64,000 bases of DNA from Chondrinema litorale (GTDB lineage Bacteria > Bacteroidota > Bacteroidia > Cytophagales > Flammeovirgaceae). Positions 19,653 through 28,490 of the stretch are shown here, in pieces (the stretch's first letter is position 1; each line of letters begins with the position of its first letter). The position numbers and the translations under genes were made by a program. The notes under the pieces were generated by a model. It was given only the letters and a program-made list of their open reading frames with translations. It searched no databases and was not told where the DNA came from. The stretch lies in assembly GCF_026250525.1 (NCBI RefSeq), contig NZ_CP111056.1:107696-171695 (forward strand), given 5' to 3'.

Positions 19653-19906
19653 CTAAGTTAGTGTACAGGCTACCAATAACCTATCAAAAATCTTGTTACC
19701 AAAATAAGTCCTGTTCAATTTATAGCAGAACTCGTCCAGATAATTTTGTAGATATTCAGGTCTTACATGATGATAGATACCCTGCAATACTTTTTTGGCA
19801 TTACCTATTGCCGTATGTACCCAAGGCAACTTGATATTTGCTTCCTTTGAGGATATCTTCTCTGTCCGCATCTCCTTGAACTCTTCTTGCAAGGCACGAT
19901 ATGCGA
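19653..19906 (-). pseudogene. IS1595-family transposase, 3' fragment
   Basis: The C-terminal ~84 residues of an ISXO2-like transposase, beginning at AYRALQEEF and including KLPWVHTAIGNAKKVLQGIYHH and DEFCYKLNRTYF. It is similar to, but distinct from, the two fuller IS1595 copies in this window. The upstream part is missing: the sequence changes at 19907 into the RIT element. The other edge lies against the ISKra4 element. Confidence 0.8.
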
Positions 19907-19907
19907 T

Positions 19908-19972
19908 TTATGTAAAGCATTATGTAAAAAGCAATGATATTCCATGCGTTAGCACATAATCACTTTACATAA
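19908..19972. repeat. RIT left terminal site array
   Basis: TTATGTAAAG (19908-19917), ATTATGTAAA (19919-19928) and the inverse CTTTACATAA (19963-19972). They probably form the recombinase binding sites of the left end. Confidence 0.75.
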
Positions 19973-19978
19973 AAAATA

Positions 19979-21022
19979 TTAGAACTTCTTCAACCAACTA
20001 ACCAAGTTCTCATTATTTTCCCATAAAGGTTCTTCATCTGGATGTAAGTTGACATATGCAGCTTCTAATGCCTGTCTTTTTTGCTTAGAATCTGCTCGCG
20101 CATAAATCTCGGTAGTCTGTACACTGACATGACCTAGTATATCACGGATATAAATCAAGTTAACTCCAGCTTGAAGTAAATGCATCGCCTTAGAGTGTCG
20201 TAATGAGTGGCAACTCATGTTATTGGGGATGAGTAAACTATTTTCTTTACGTGCCATATTCATGTATTTTTTGACTAGATAATTAATCCCTGCTCGTGTA
20301 AACTTTTCTTTTCTATGATTATAAAAAAGTGGATATGTATTAAAAGCAGGGTTATCCAAACCAGACTCTCTCATATACTGTTTTAGATGAATGGTTTGTG
20401 CTTCTAACATAGGAACCAAACGAGCTTTATTTCCTTTACCTATGATCTTTATCGTCGCTGGTGATCCTAGATGTAACATAGAAGGAGATAAATCAATTAA
20501 TTCTTGTACTCGGGCACCGGTATCATACATCAATGAAAGAAGTGCTAAGTCACGTCTTCCTTTTTTAGTATGAATATTGGGTTGCTTTAATAAGAGCTTT
20601 ATCCCTTCTATTGTGAGGTAATTTACAGCAGGCTGTTTAGTGGACTTAAAGTGTATTGATAAGATTTTCTGACAAGGATATAAATGTGCTAAATCTTCAT
20701 ACTGAAGAAATTTATAAAAAGCATGAATAGCAGCTAGGCGTGCATTTTGAGTACTATTACTACATTTTCGTTCTTTTTCAAGCCAAGAAAGAAAGTGAAT
20801 AATAGTCTTTTTTGTAATATGCTCTAGCATGAGTTTTTCCACCTTTATTGATCTAGTAGTTTCAATAAATTCAATCAGTAATACGAATGTATCTCTGTAA
20901 GCAGCTATCGTATTTGGACTGGCACGTCTTTGATTGGGTAGGTATCTGGATATAAAATCAGAGATATACCTAGAGAAGTCAGTTACTTTCTTCATGTGTT
21001 TTAAATTTTGGAAACACATCAA
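19979..21022 (-). CDS. tyrosine recombinase, third of the RIT trio
   Basis: 347 residues. The SAM-like core-binding domain is at about 15-115, the catalytic domain at about 145-330. Catalytic residues visible: arginine in YDTGARVQELIDL, H-x-x-R in CHSLRHSKAMHLLQ, histidine in ILGHVSVQTTEIYAR with the nucleophilic tyrosine at its end. Intact. Its first 44 bases overlap the end of the preceding recombinase, the coupling usual in RIT elements. Confidence 0.88.
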   Translation of the reverse strand: MMCFQNLKHMKKVTDFSRYISDFISRYLPNQRRASPNTIAAYRDTFVLLIEFIETTRSIKVEKLMLEHITKKTIIHFLSWLEKERKCSNSTQNARLAAIHAFYKFLQYEDLAHLYPCQKILSIHFKSTKQPAVNYLTIEGIKLLLKQPNIHTKKGRRDLALLSLMYDTGARVQELIDLSPSMLHLGSPATIKIIGKGNKARLVPMLEAQTIHLKQYMRESGLDNPAFNTYPLFYNHRKEKFTRAGINYLVKKYMNMARKENSLLIPNNMSCHSLRHSKAMHLLQAGVNLIYIRDILGHVSVQTTEIYARADSKQKRQALEAAYVNLHPDEEPLWENNENLVSWLKKF

Positions 21023-21965
21023 AACAGAATGTATTTATTTCCTTCATCAGATCTGGAAACATGGCAGTAGTAAGCCTTACATAATGCTCTGTTGCACCTA
21101 GAGATTGATGACCTAAATAATTAGATAAAATAGGAAGTCCTACATACATATCTATTCCTGCTTCAACCATACTTACCAGTGCATTTACAGCAAAAGTATG
21201 ACGCAAGTCGTGTACTCTTGGCCCATGATGTCTACCTACATAAGGAATTCCTGCCTCATATAAGCAAGCTCTAAACCAATTATAGCTACTACCTTTGGCA
21301 CACTTATTACCATTAAGTGATATAAAAAAATGCTTAGGTGTTGAGTTTAATGGAAGTTTGTTCCGGTAGTATAAATATTGTTGACAAACAGCTATTAATG
21401 ATGGTGCAATTGGTATAATCCGGTCTTTTCCATTTTTACAATCCGTTATCTTCAAATATGCAGCTTCTAGATTTACATCCTCATCTGTTAAAGCTAAAGC
21501 CTCATTAATTCTGATACCTGTAGCAAACAATACTCTCAACAAAGTAGGAAAGCTAAAAATACTTGAATCCATTTTTCGAACACGAAGTCTTAAATTATCA
21601 GATGCTTGAAAGAGTGCCTCCATCTCTTTTGCTGAATATATATAAGGAACAAAAGTGCTAGTAGGAAATTTAGGCAGTTTTGGAATATACGAGTCAACTC
21701 CTAATTGACATAAATAATCAGAAAATTGTATTAGATGCCTGACACGGTTATAATGATACTGACTAGATTCATTCTCCCGCTTTTGTGACCATTTATTTGC
21801 AAATGCTTTGGTAATGCCAATAGTAGACTCCCTTCTACTATAAGCAAGCTCATCAATATAAAGATATAAGAGTGTAGATGTTCTATATTTGAACCCTAGC
21901 TTTTTCTTTAAATCAATATACTCCTTTAGATGATTTGCATAGATACTTTTAAAGACTCTTTTCAT
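20979..21965 (-). CDS. tyrosine recombinase, second of the RIT trio
   Basis: 328 residues. Arginine I in FATGIRINEALAL, H-x-x-R in VHDLRHTFAVNAL, and YLGHQSLGATEHYVRL with the presumed tyrosine nucleophile. Intact. It overlaps the first recombinase by 17 bases and the third by 44, indicating translational coupling. Confidence 0.88.
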   Translation of the reverse strand: MKRVFKSIYANHLKEYIDLKKKLGFKYRTSTLLYLYIDELAYSRRESTIGITKAFANKWSQKRENESSQYHYNRVRHLIQFSDYLCQLGVDSYIPKLPKFPTSTFVPYIYSAKEMEALFQASDNLRLRVRKMDSSIFSFPTLLRVLFATGIRINEALALTDEDVNLEAAYLKITDCKNGKDRIIPIAPSLIAVCQQYLYYRNKLPLNSTPKHFFISLNGNKCAKGSSYNWFRACLYEAGIPYVGRHHGPRVHDLRHTFAVNALVSMVEAGIDMYVGLPILSNYLGHQSLGATEHYVRLTTAMFPDLMKEINTFCFDVFPKFKTHEESN

Positions 21966-23218
21966 AAAACAGCTCGTGTTTTTGTAAATAAAAATCAGTG
22001 GATACGATGGGAACCTCCAACATGCACTGTCTCATTGAATGGAGATCTATTCTTAGGTAATATTTAGTTGACTCAGTATTTTTATGACCTAAGACTTCAG
22101 TAATCACTGGTAAGGCAGTTTGTGCATTTAGCATACTGAAACTTAGAGAATGTCTCAATGCGTGTGGCCCAAACCTTCTGTTTTTAGTGTTAATCCCAGC
22201 CCTTAAAAATGCTCTTTGCACTACATGTGTCACTACATTACTACTGTTAAGTCGACCACATGGTGGACGTTCAGTTAAAAACACATAGGATATTTTATTT
22301 TTTGGGCGTCCGAATTTCAGATAATCAATCAGTGCATTGCCTACATCTGCTAATAAAGGTAAAGTCAACTCTTTTCCAGTTTTATATTGCTTGATGTTCA
22401 AAATGCTACTTTCCCATTGAATTTGATCAAACTATATCTGATGCTCTTAACCCCAGCCTTGCTGCTAGTAAGATCATGGCATAATTACGTTTTCCAACAG
22501 GACTGCTTCTATCAATAGATTGTAATAGTTTTTCAATTTCTTCAGGATTATAGGTTGAAGGAAGTTTAGGCTGCCTAATAGTTTTATACTTAGGAATCTT
22601 TAGTGCATAATTAATACTAGTAAGATTTTGCTCATACACATACTGCATAAAACTACGAAGTGTTGAAATGATAGTATATATTGGATTTGGTTTAGTTACA
22701 TCTATCCAATTAATATATTCTAGTATGAATGCTATATCAACTTCTTTTAAAGAAGTAATGTGCTGTTTACTACAAAAGCTCTGAAAAGAAAATAGATTCC
22801 TCCTGTAACAGTTCAAACGGATTTTTGATAATCTGGCTTTATGAATTTTAAAATGAAGAAAACTGTTAATTACCTCCCCAATCGGCCCATCAAATATAAG
22901 TGGTGCTTTTTTGGGAGCCATACTCAGTACTATACTTCCATACAATTGAAACTCCAGCAATTTATTTGCTGCACAAATAAAGGCCTTTTCATATCTAGTT
23001 AATGATGAGTAAGCACGATTACCAAACTTAAGTTGTATTATTAGATTCACATTGTGCTTATCAAAATAGCTGATATTATTTTCAAGCATCAATTTTTTTA
23101 TCTGCATAAAATGGTACTGAATAGATACAGTGGTTTTCTCCGAGTAAGAAAGCCGTTTAAGCATGAACGTACTTGTTTTTGCAGAAAGATTATCAAAATC
23201 TTCAATTGGTGTTTTCAT
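21949..23218 (-). pseudogene. tyrosine recombinase, first of the RIT trio, frameshifted
   Basis: The N-terminal part is 23218-22427 and ends just after the first catalytic arginine (AARLGLRASDIV, then stop). The C-terminal part is 22401-21949, with HALRHSLSFSMLN and VLGHKNTESTKYYLR. Reading across the gap, the sequence resumes as DQIQWESSILNIKQ. A loss of about 11 bases at 22424-22430 would explain the break. The RIT element is therefore probably non-functional unless complemented. Confidence 0.82.
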
Positions 23219-23287
23219 ATTTAGTCAATTTAATACGTGAATAATCACAGTATTAAACAGATTAAAACCTGAATCCCCCACCAAATG

Positions 23288-23370
23288 TTATGTAAACAAA
23301 TGAAATATTTATCATCTGAATATCAGCAACTTACAATAAACTGTTTACATAATTAATCTCTTTACATAAT
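23288..23370. repeat. RIT right terminal site array
   Basis: TTATGTAAAC (23288-23297), GTTTACATAAT (23343-23353) and CTTTACATAAT (23360-23370), mirroring the left-end array with slightly wider spacing. Confidence 0.75.
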
Positions 23371-23371
23371 T

Positions 23372-24219
23372 GCCACAACCATTCCAACAGAGCATAAAAA
23401 CTATACACTTATGCATGATCCACTATATAGAATGAATATCGCTCGCCAAAATATTGGCTACAATCAACCTGCACATACTGGTTATTTCTTTGCAGATGGT
23501 GCTCCTACTCCAAACATTACTACAATAGCAGCAAATTCTAATGTTATTCAAGAAAATGAGAATGGATTTTGTTTTTTAATCGGTGATATTGATTCTGACC
23601 AAACAGGATATAGTGGAGCAGGTTATGCTAATACAATAAATTTTATAGGCAGTAGTATTACTTGGTCTGTTTCGGTGGAAGATGCTGGTACTTACGACCT
23701 TAATTGGCGTTTTGCCAATGGTTCTAATAAAGATCGGAAAGGAATTGTACTTATCAATGGTCATAAGCAGAATGGTCTAATTAGTTTTCCTTCAACCAAT
23801 GATTGAATAGCTGGCAAACTACTTTTACATCAGTAGAGCTAAAAACAGGTACAAATACCATATCTCTAATAGCAAAAACATTTGATGGACTAGCCAATAT
23901 AGATTATTTAGAAATTGCTGGTGGAAACATGCAAGGTATCGACTGTTGTATATTACCCAAAAAACAGGCTCAAGTTTCAGAAGGCTCTTCATTTAAAGTG
24001 TATCCTAATCCGAGCAATGGTATTTTTAACTTAGAACTAACAAATAATACTACACAAGGCTCCTACAAAGTATTCTCTTTTGATGGAATACCTAAGTTGT
24101 CTGGTGATTTATCAGAAATAAATACAGAAATTAAAGCCAGTTCTCTTAGTTCAGGATTATATATCGTAAAAGTTTATATTGATGAAAACATTATGTCTAA
24201 ATCAATTCTAATTAAATAA
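23372..24219 (+). pseudogene. 3' remnant of a secreted PL11-like rhamnogalacturonan lyase with T9SS tail
   Basis: The first ~35 residues after the RIT end (IPTEHKNYTLMHDPLYRMNI, then ARQNIGYNQPAHTGYFF) match the C-terminal end of the PL11 catalytic domain. A carbohydrate-binding-like beta domain follows (SITWSVSVEDAGTYDLNWRF). One base is missing at about 23803 (the STNDW codons), so the frame shifts and the gene continues from 23803 to 24219. It ends in a type IX secretion sorting domain (SFKVYPNPSNGIFNLEL, LSSGLYIVKV). Everything upstream of the RIT is gone. Confidence 0.72.
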
Positions 24220-24237
24220 TCTATAATTTTTGTCCAT

Positions 24238-24279
24238 GTATAATGATTTGTTATCTGCATTTATAGCAAATCATTATAC
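24238..24279. terminator. 13-bp perfect inverted repeat between lyase remnant and deacetylase
   Basis: GTATAATGATTTG (24238-24250) pairs with CAAATCATTATAC (24267-24279) around 16 bases. There is no T run on the plus side, so this is a weak terminator or an operator-like site 18 bases before the next start codon. Confidence 0.45.
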
Positions 24280-24297
24280 ACTTAATCTATCAACTAA

Positions 24298-25050
24298 ATG
24301 AAAAACATACTTCTTCTAACGATCTCGCTTTTATGTATAGTTTCTATCGATGTAGCATCACAAAATATTGAAAAAGATAATTCACCAATTGTAGTACTTT
24401 GTTTTGATGATGCTGAAATTAGTCATTATTCAATAGTAGCTCCACTTCTACAAAAGTATGGCTACAATGCCACTTTTTTTGTTTGTGAAATGCCTAGAAA
24501 AACTCCCGCTGATTCTGTGTATTATATGAATTGGGAGCAAATAGCAGAATTACACAAAATGGGATTCGAAATTGGTAATCATACTGGCCATCATAAAAAT
24601 ATGACTAAACTTTCGCGAGAAGGAATGAAAGAAGAGGTTGAATATGTTGAAAAAAAATGTTTGGAATATGGCATTCCTAAACCTATCTCATTCGCATATC
24701 CCGGTAATCGGTACGATTCTCTTTCTCAAGTTGTTCTAAATGAATTGGGGTATTTGTACGCCCGCCAAGGAGGAAGCAATTATTATAAACAAAAAGAAGA
24801 TAAACTTTTAGCTCTGCCAAGTTTTACAATGGGCTCTACTGAAAAACTAAAAGATCGTACATTAAATGCATTTAAAAATTTACCCAAAAACCAAGTGCTA
24901 TTATTCACCATTCACGGAGTACCAGATATTGCCCATCCAGGATACACTACCTCAGAAGGATTTTTTGAAGAAATTTTGCAGTATATGAAAGAAAATCAAT
25001 TTAAAGTGATTGCTATGAAAGATCTAAAAAAAACCATAAACCTTGAATAA
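24298..25050 (+). CDS. secreted polysaccharide deacetylase (NodB/CE4-type)
   Basis: 250 residues with a signal peptide (about 1-21, ending VASQ). NodB-domain motifs: FDDA at 36-39 (motif 1, usually TFDD) and HTGHH at 95-99 (motif 2, metal-binding histidines), then FAYPGNRYD (motif 3). Such enzymes remove acetyl groups from surface or dietary glycans in the periplasm or outside. It follows the lyase remnant on the same strand, so an original role in degrading acetylated pectin is plausible but unproven. Confidence 0.85.
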   Translation: MKNILLLTISLLCIVSIDVASQNIEKDNSPIVVLCFDDAEISHYSIVAPLLQKYGYNATFFVCEMPRKTPADSVYYMNWEQIAELHKMGFEIGNHTGHHKNMTKLSREGMKEEVEYVEKKCLEYGIPKPISFAYPGNRYDSLSQVVLNELGYLYARQGGSNYYKQKEDKLLALPSFTMGSTEKLKDRTLNAFKNLPKNQVLLFTIHGVPDIAHPGYTTSEGFFEEILQYMKENQFKVIAMKDLKKTINLE

Positions 25051-25157
25051 GGTATTTGGGGGATTTTTTTACGTGCTAAAATGTCTTGTGGCAAAAAAGG
25101 TTTAGCCAAGAATTAGTTTAAACAAAAGGTTTGTCTGTCGATAAAAGTTGTACTTTT

Positions 25158-26040
25158 TCAATAGCGATAATATTGTATTTTCTCTAAATCAATCTCTTTT
25201 TTCCTTTTCTTTCTCAGTTCCCAATCTACTTTTTTCGAGCGTTTTTTCACTTTTAAATCATACTGGTGAACTTGTTCTGGTGTTTTAAAATCTAAGCCGG
25301 GTGCCGGAGCACTCCAGTGTAACCTGCAATCACTGTAGACCCATATAATCTGGGATAATTGCCGTTTACCTGATGCTAAACCCATTATTCCTCGACCTTC
25401 TAAAAATTCATTTTTAATCGTATTATTCATTCGTTCTGCCAATGCGTTATCGTATGGATTACCACTTTGGGTCATACTAACTTTAGCTTTGTGCTTTTTT
25501 AATAGCTTGATATATGCTTTGCTGCAATATTGAATACCTTGCAGGCGCCCACGATCCGAATGATGGATCAATTCTCGGTCTGGATATTTCCTGTTTTTAT
25601 AGCCATCTTCAATGCTTCTAGTGGACCTTCTAAACATAAGTCATTTCTTAGTGACCACCCTACTATTTTTCTTGAATAAGTCCGGTCTGGAGGACATCTG
25701 TGATCAAACTCAGATAACTAAAGCCATGATTACTCCTTACATAAGTGATATCACTTAACCAAACTTGTTCTGACTCTGTTACTTTTACATCTTTTACTAA
25801 ATTTTTATAAATCCGAAAGGCATGGCCAGAAAAGGTAGTTTTAGCTATTTTTCTTCTGTGTGGCTTTAGTAAACCATGTTTTTTAAGTAAACTTCTCAGC
25901 TTCTTTTCTCCCAGTTTAATCTTATGACTCTGTAAAAAACCTCGTAATTGACGGTGCAATTTTACACAACCAATTTGTAGTTGTAATTGCCTGATTTTAT
26001 CTATTTCTTCTAAGACTAACTCTGCCTACACCATACAATG
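25158..26040 (-). pseudogene. IS3 orfB integrase, frameshifted
   Basis: The right half (25959-25663) has the HTH_21 part (KLGEKKLRSLLKKHGLLKPHRRK) and the start of the DDE core (VWLSDITYVRSNHG). It shifts frame after LSLITD near 25670. The left half (25637-25158) carries HHSDRGRLQGIQYCSKAY, the NPYDNALAERMNNTIKNEFL catalytic region and a normal C-terminus. An extra stop lies near the 5' end at about 26010. Inactive. Confidence 0.8.
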
Positions 26041-26069
26041 GATATTCATGAATTATTTCAACTGACGTT

Positions 26070-26333
26070 TTATACCACGAGGTGGCCTCCAGAATTATTT
26101 GCGGCTGCAAGCTTTATGGGAATGCCTAATTCTCTCTCAGCTATTTCTACCATCTTTTTCCACACTTTTGATTCCAATTCAGCATCCTGCAATTTGCCTT
26201 GTAACAATTTTAGTTCTGCTTCCAGTTGCTTTACTCTGGCTTTATCACTTTTTAAGTTGGTCTGTTTCATGGGTGCAAAAGTTTTTTCTAACTGAAAATG
26301 AGTCTTTCTATTCAATTGTCTTAATTCATTCAT
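26070..26333 (-). CDS. IS3 orfA
   Basis: 87 residues, mostly a charged coiled coil (KARVKQLEAELKLLQGKL) ending KKMVEIAERELGIPIKL, typical of the C-terminal half of IS3 orfA. The usual N-terminal helix-turn-helix is not seen, so it may be 5'-truncated. Confidence 0.65.
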   Translation of the reverse strand: MNELRQLNRKTHFQLEKTFAPMKQTNLKSDKARVKQLEAELKLLQGKLQDAELESKVWKKMVEIAERELGIPIKLAAANNSGGHLVV

Positions 26334-26348
26334 AGAAATTTCACTTTT

Positions 26349-26501
26349 GACGTAGAAAACATCCCTAATCGATATGATACTACTGCGGATTCTAAACTTA
26401 ATGGATTTAATTTTGACTTTCCGGGGATAAATAATTTACGACATGTATTAAAGAATATCACGAATAGAATATTAAGGAGAAAAATGGTTGCCAAGTATTA
26501 G
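26349..26501 (+). pseudogene. C-terminal tail of an unidentified gene cut by the IS3 element
   Basis: An open frame of 50 residues begins at the IS3 edge (NFTFDVENIPNRYDTTADSK) and ends LRRKMVAKY with a stop at 26499-26501. Composition and codon use look coding. Family not recognised. No matching 5' part is visible left of the IS3. Confidence 0.4.
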
Positions 26502-26534
26502 CTTAAGGTTGCGACACCTAACAAAGCGATACCA

Positions 26535-27436
26535 ATGACAACCGATACTAAACTTAGAGCATTAACCAGTCTGAACCAAGTAGAATACAGAAAGATTTTA
26601 AATATTTTTTCTCAACAGGTCAGCCAAAAATGTAGTGTAATGACACTTAAAGGAAAGCGTAGGGTTTATCGATCATATAAAGAACATATTAATAGTAGCC
26701 TTTACGGCAGTAGAGCCAAGCTTGATTTTATCTTGATGTACTTGAAAGAGAACCCTAATCAAGCTTATCATGGAGCCTGTTTTGGTATGGCACAGAGTAA
26801 GGTAAGCGAGTGGATCAGGTTCTTACTTCCCGTATTGGAGGAGACCTTGCATCGTTTGGGATACATGCCCGAATCAATGAATAATTTTCAAGCTAATGAA
26901 TCCTTTGATTACCTACTAATAGATGTTACAGAGCGCATAGTTCCTCGTCGTTGTGATATAGAAGGGCAAAGGGAAGAATATAGTGGCCGCCGTGGAACGG
27001 AAAGAAAAAATTACATACAGCTAAACACTTGGCTATTAGTGATTCAAATGGTTATATCCACTATTTGACTTATTCTTATCAAGGCAGTATACATGATAAA
27101 GTAATCTGGAATGATTTGAATATAACAACAACACCTATTAATATGTTAGCGGATTTAGGATTTCAAGGAGCACAACATGATCATCCCAACATCATACTCC
27201 CATACAAAACACCAAGAAATGGAAAGTTGACAGACTTGCAAAAGCAAATCAATCAGGTCATCAGTAGTTTGAGAGTACGTATCGAGCATGCTTTTGCTGG
27301 TGTAAAACGGTTAAAAATCATCCGTAATAAAATTAGATTGAGAACCGAAGATGTTAGGGATTCAGTGATGATGATTGCTACTGCATTACACAATTTGAGA
27401 GTAGATTTTAGAAGTGCTTTAATAAATCATTCGTGA
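26535..27436 (+). CDS. IS5-family transposase in two frames (frameshift near 27010)
   Basis: The first frame (26535-27068) has the helix-turn-helix and the first catalytic aspartate (FDYLLIDVTER). At about 27010 the homologous reading passes to the -1 frame (LHTAKHLAISDSNG) and runs to 27436, with MLADLGFQGAQHD and the catalytic glutamate region RVRIEHAFAGVKRLK. The switch lies on GAAAGAAAAAATT, which offers A AAA AAT in phase, so either programmed -1 shifting or decay could apply. DDE_Tnp_4-type. Terminal repeats not identified. Confidence 0.78.
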
Positions 27437-27447
27437 TAATATTTATT

Positions 27448-28416
27448 TATGCGAATCAATTGTTAAAACCCAATTAGCATCATAATAGCAGCAGCAGCTT
27501 TGCCAAAAACATGTACATTGAGCCCTTTTGTGGACCGTACTTTTGAGGCATTCTGGATATTTACCTTTTCAATCATCCATCTGAAGAAAGATTCTATCGG
27601 CTGCCTTACACTTGAGACAGCCTTCCCGTAAAGAACCCTAAATGCTTCATTAAACTGTCTTTCCCACTCCGATTCCCCCTTCTTCCGCTTTTCAGGACAA
27701 AATAACGCTGCATATTGCTTTTCCAGCTGATTGCCTACATCTTCAGCTGCATAAGCCTTGTCGCCGAATACCCTACACCCCCATAGATTCCCCACTATCT
27801 GTCTCATGCTCGGTAAGTCATGCGTTGATGCTGGCGTCAGCTCCATCCATATAGGCAGCGGCAATGTACCAGCCTGACTCATACCCATCCAATGCAACTT
27901 TAGTCCATAATAATAGAGGCTTTTGGAAGAAGAGTAGGTTTTGTCTGCCAATTCTGTGGCTACTTTGCCCCGCTTCTTGCCCTTGCAGAGCATAATAGGC
28001 ATCGAATCGAGCAAAAAGTCTCTGCAGCTGAGCTCTTTCCTTGGATGTAGCCTCTCGGAAAGCAGCCCCAGTAGCAGAGGCAGTGCATCTGCAAGTCGAT
28101 TCAGCCTGGCATTGAAGGCTTGGTAGCTTGGCAAGTCGGGAAACCAGTCCAGCCAGTATTTCTGGATATAGGAATGCATCTGCTTTATCTGGAACCTCTG
28201 CTCTTCCAGTATGGCAAAAAAATAGCAGGTGAGTATCTCAATATCAGTAAAATCACCCTTATTCCCATTATTACTGAAACGTTGGCAATGCCAGCGCAAT
28301 TCAGTATTATAGCAGTCCTGAATGAAGCTGTAAAGCTTGATTAATTTTAGTTGAAGTTGCATTCTACTAAAATCAGCTTTACGCTTCTTTTTTCAAATTT
28401 TACTCTTGATTCGCAT
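27448..28416 (-). mobile_element. IS982-family insertion sequence
   Basis: About 969 bases. Terminal repeats ATGCGAATCAA (from 27449) and TTGATTCGCAT (to 28416), flanked by an 8-bp repeat TATTTATT (27440-27447 and 28417-28424). Confidence 0.88.
27463..28362 (-). CDS. IS982 family transposase
   Basis: 299 residues, full length. DDE-type catalytic residues are in FLLDSMPIMLC, GDKAYAAEDV and the RQPIESFFRWMIEK region. Intact, and the element ends are clean. GC-richer than the host genes around it. Confidence 0.93.
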   Translation of the reverse strand: MQLQLKLIKLYSFIQDCYNTELRWHCQRFSNNGNKGDFTDIEILTCYFFAILEEQRFQIKQMHSYIQKYWLDWFPDLPSYQAFNARLNRLADALPLLLGLLSERLHPRKELSCRDFLLDSMPIMLCKGKKRGKVATELADKTYSSSKSLYYYGLKLHWMGMSQAGTLPLPIWMELTPASTHDLPSMRQIVGNLWGCRVFGDKAYAAEDVGNQLEKQYAALFCPEKRKKGESEWERQFNEAFRVLYGKAVSSVRQPIESFFRWMIEKVNIQNASKVRSTKGLNVHVFGKAAAAIMMLIGF

Positions 28417-28490
28417 TATTTATTAAAAAATTCTCGAATACCAATTTTCAATTTTTATTTAAAAAGATGTTGCTATTGAGTTTTTGTTAA

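Larger units (their letters stand above)
19907..23370 (-). mobile_element. RIT element (three tandem tyrosine recombinases)
   Basis: Three overlapping tyrosine-recombinase genes on one strand define a recombinase-in-trio element. Both ends carry the word TTATGTAAA three times in mirror order. Left: two outward copies (19908, 19919) and one inward (19963). Right: one (23288), then two opposite (23343, 23360). A further inverted pair TGATATTC/GAATATCA lies between the sites. Length about 3.46 kb. The left neighbour is an IS1595 fragment and the right neighbour is a truncated lyase gene. Confidence 0.88.
25145..26345 (-). mobile_element. IS3-family insertion sequence, decayed
   Basis: About 1.2 kb on the minus strand with orfA at the right and orfB at the left. 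I could not fix the terminal repeats exactly, so the limits are approximate. It appears to cut a plus-strand gene whose tail remains at 26349-26501. Confidence 0.7.

Noticed and set aside
19907..23370. The three recombinases as an integron or phage integrase cluster
   Set aside because: Overlapping genes in one direction and mirrored end sites match a RIT element; no attC array or phage genes are present.
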